Below are positions 62,919-64,000 of a stretch of 64,000 nucleotides of DNA, one piece after another. Location: assembly GCF_000737765.1 (NCBI RefSeq), contig NZ_JPRI01000001.1, positions 124,001-188,000 on the forward strand. Reading direction: 5' to 3'. A program made the translations under genes and the position numbers. The notes under the pieces were generated by a model. The model worked only from the letters and a program-made list of their open reading frames with translations, did no database searches and had not been told where the DNA came from. Every line of letters starts with the position of its first letter. The stretch's first letter is position 1. This DNA comes from Chryseobacterium vrystaatense. GTDB lineage: Bacteria; Bacteroidota; Bacteroidia; Flavobacteriales; Weeksellaceae.

Positions 62919-63231
62919 AAAGATTTATGCAATACTACAAATATAAGTAAAGGTCTCTATCTGGAAAACTTTTGATTTGTTTTATCCATCAAATTTGATT
63001 TTAAAATTATTTATCTGTCAAAACTGAGTTCTTTATTTCTGTATAAAATGCCAAATCTGAATAAACACGAACACATCACCTCCTGTACCATTCATCTACA
63101 ACTGACTATTTATCATCTACATAAGAAATAAAAAAAAGTAAATACTGTTAAACAAATTCATATCTTAGTGATATAATTTCAATGGAATTATCATTTTAAA
63201 ATTTAATTATTAACATCAAAAAATCAAAATC
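62919..63231. other. 313-bp intergenic region between the DDAH-like gene and the GG peptide gene
   Basis: AT-rich divergent region. It contains a perfect TAnnTTTG element on the minus strand (62938-62945) serving the DDAH-like gene. A weaker TATCTTAG lies on the plus strand near 63162-63169, possibly for the small peptide. No other gene or structured RNA was seen. Confidence 0.5.
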
Positions 63232-63399
63232 ATGAACAAGAAAAATCCGGTGCTGAAAAATGCACAAAAATTAGGAAGAGAGCAACAGAAATCCGTTATG
63301 GGAGGAGCTATTCCTCCAGGAAACAGAAGATGCTGTGAGTGGGATGAAGTTACAGGAAAATGCTATATCTGGACTTGTGACAGATGTATGTGTCCATAA
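63232..63399 (+). CDS. Bacteriocin-like double-glycine leader peptide with six-cysteine core
   Basis: A 55-residue peptide gene too short for most callers. Residues 1-25 form a leader typical of Bacteroidota bacteriocin-like peptides (KLGREQQKSVMGG), with the GG cleavage site at G24-G25. The predicted mature part of 30 residues begins AIPPGNRR and has six cysteines (34, 35, 44, 49, 52, 54), pointing to disulfides, thioether rings or metal binding. It has its own strong terminator straight after the stop. No C39-peptidase ABC exporter or modifying enzyme is within the window. Whether it is a toxin, signal or immunity-linked peptide is unknown. Confidence 0.8.
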   Translation: MNKKNPVLKNAQKLGREQQKSVMGGAIPPGNRRCCEWDEVTGKCYIWTCDRCMCP

Positions 63400-63411
63400 A
63401 ATGAATAAGAG

Positions 63412-63433
63412 CCTGCCTGATCAAACAGGCAGG
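63412..63433 (+). terminator. Terminator after the GG-leader peptide gene
   Basis: CCTGCCTG and CAGGCAGG, 8-bp perfect arms with a 6-nt loop, followed by TTTTTCTTTTTT on the plus strand. The T-tract overlaps the end of the convergent barrel gene. Confidence 0.9.
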
Positions 63434-63443
63434 TTTTTCTTTT

Positions 63444-64000
63444 TTATCTCGCCCTGTTCTCTTCTTCTGTCTTCTGGATCTCTTTAACCTGATATTTTGA
63501 ACTTCCAAAGCTGTACCCTACAGACAGGATTAAACGACTACTGTCCCACCAATGAGTTAAGCGGTTGTCCATAATCTGTTTATGTCTGAACTCGAGACTC
63601 TGATCATAAGAATCAAACATATTGTTGTAGCTGATCTTTGTATTAAGTTTACTGTCAAACCATGATTTCTGCAAGGATAGGTCAACGGTATATCTTGGTT
63701 TTATAATGTACAGACTGTTTCCTGTTTTGGACTCATAGTTTGCAAAAAGATTGAGGGTATATCCTTTTTGCAAAGTGAAAACCTGATTGACTCTCACTTC
63801 ATAGTTATATACTTTTAAAGCAAATATCTCATCAAGATAGGGCCTGAACTCATCATTATAATAGCCTGCAACCTGTCCTGTGATATTCCACCATTTTGCT
63901 ACTTTCACGGGAAAACTTGTTTCTAAATAAGCAAATTTCCGATAAGGAAGATTGGTTCCCAGATATTCCAGTACATTGGTTTTAGGATTATAAAGCGGAT
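63444..64000 (-). CDS. Outer membrane beta-barrel family protein, C-terminal part (start beyond window)
   Basis: Partial gene: the frame is open to the right edge, so about 184 C-terminal residues are seen. The internal GTG at 63908 is not the start, because in-frame sequence continues upstream (PLYNPKTNVLEYLGTNLPYR). The alternating strands (YEVRVNQVFTLQKGYTLNLFANYES, as separate strands) and the end RLILSVGYSFGSSKYQVKEI match the last strands of the same family as the tandem receptors at 50944-55555. The gene converges on the small peptide gene. A functional link between the two is possible but not shown. Confidence 0.85.
   Translation of the reverse strand, partial: PLYNPKTNVLEYLGTNLPYRKFAYLETSFPVKVAKWWNITGQVAGYYNDEFRPYLDEIFALKVYNYEVRVNQVFTLQKGYTLNLFANYESKTGNSLYIIKPRYTVDLSLQKSWFDSKLNTKISYNNMFDSYDQSLEFRHKQIMDNRLTHWWDSSRLILSVGYSFGSSKYQVKEIQKTEEENRAR

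Noticed and set aside
63444..63908. A complete 154-residue protein starting at GTG 63908
   Set aside because: The frame continues upstream to the window edge with barrel-like sequence, so this is only the C-terminal part.
1..64000. CRISPR array, integrase, transposase, prophage or tRNA genes
   Set aside because: No regularly spaced repeats, no recombinase motifs and no cloverleaf-like sequence were seen anywhere in the window.

Overview
The window looks like the chromosome of a flavobacterium of the Chryseobacterium/Elizabethkingia type (Bacteroidota, Weeksellaceae). The evidence is low-GC DNA, AT-rich gaps, almost no Shine-Dalgarno sequences, and several promoters with the Bacteroidota form TTTG-N18-21-TAnnTTTG. 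Gene content agrees: a type IX secretion (T9SS) sorting domain, TonB-dependent and OMP-beta-barrel receptors, an OmpA with thrombospondin type 3 repeats, a B12-dependent methionine synthase split into two proteins, and a glycine-glycine leader peptide. The naming is inference from gene content; no rRNA or tRNA was seen. Most of the window reads as core chromosome rather than an island.

Layout. 1-4.7 kb: end of a secreted protein gene, an AddA/RecB-like helicase-nuclease, a gap with a tight DnaA-box cluster, and ferritin. 4.7-10.4 kb: two small secreted proteins, the amylomaltase malQ and a T9SS cargo protein. 10.6-14.5 kb: cysS, folE and a GNAT-like protein. 14.6-23.8 kb: a methionine operon on the minus strand headed by a SAM-I riboswitch, in the order metX, ACT-homoserine dehydrogenase, metZ, a four-helix-bundle protein, metH N-part, metH C-part, metF. 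24-26.6 kb: a GH63-like glucosidase.

26.6-34.4 kb: OsmC, then a minus-strand operon SpoIIM-like, membrane protein, DUF4129, DUF4350, MoxR ATPase, DUF58, with an RDD membrane protein diverging from its head. This is the best candidate for a poorly described system: an AAA+ chaperone and a DUF58 partner encoded with five envelope proteins. 34.5-45.1 kb is mostly housekeeping: GNAT, glycosyltransferase, metallophosphoesterase, YebC, OmpA, SmpB, a YbiT-like ABC-F protein with one degenerate composite ATP site, an M48 peptidase, RecJ, NadD and DUF3817.

45.2-64 kb is surface and sensing: a secreted barrel plus Cys-rich protein, a two-component system (propeller histidine kinase and LuxR-type regulator), two tandem outer-membrane beta-barrel receptors, a siderophore receptor, a lipoprotein esterase, a GH43-like secreted hydrolase, two guanidino-modifying enzymes (CtlX and a DDAH-like enzyme), a six-cysteine peptide with a GG leader, and the C-terminal part of a third beta-barrel protein at the right edge.

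How the parts work together. The methionine operon covers homoserine formation, O-acetylation, sulfhydrylation, methylation by methyl-folate and supply of that methyl-folate, and the SAM-I riboswitch should shut it off when SAM is plentiful. Glucan use is represented by MalQ and the GH63-like enzyme, though they are not adjacent. Starts were revised downstream of the longest open frame for ferritin, malQ, metX, DUF58, DUF4129, SpoIIM-like, RDD, GNAT, metallophosphoesterase and others, using promoter positions, signal peptides or homologous N-termini.
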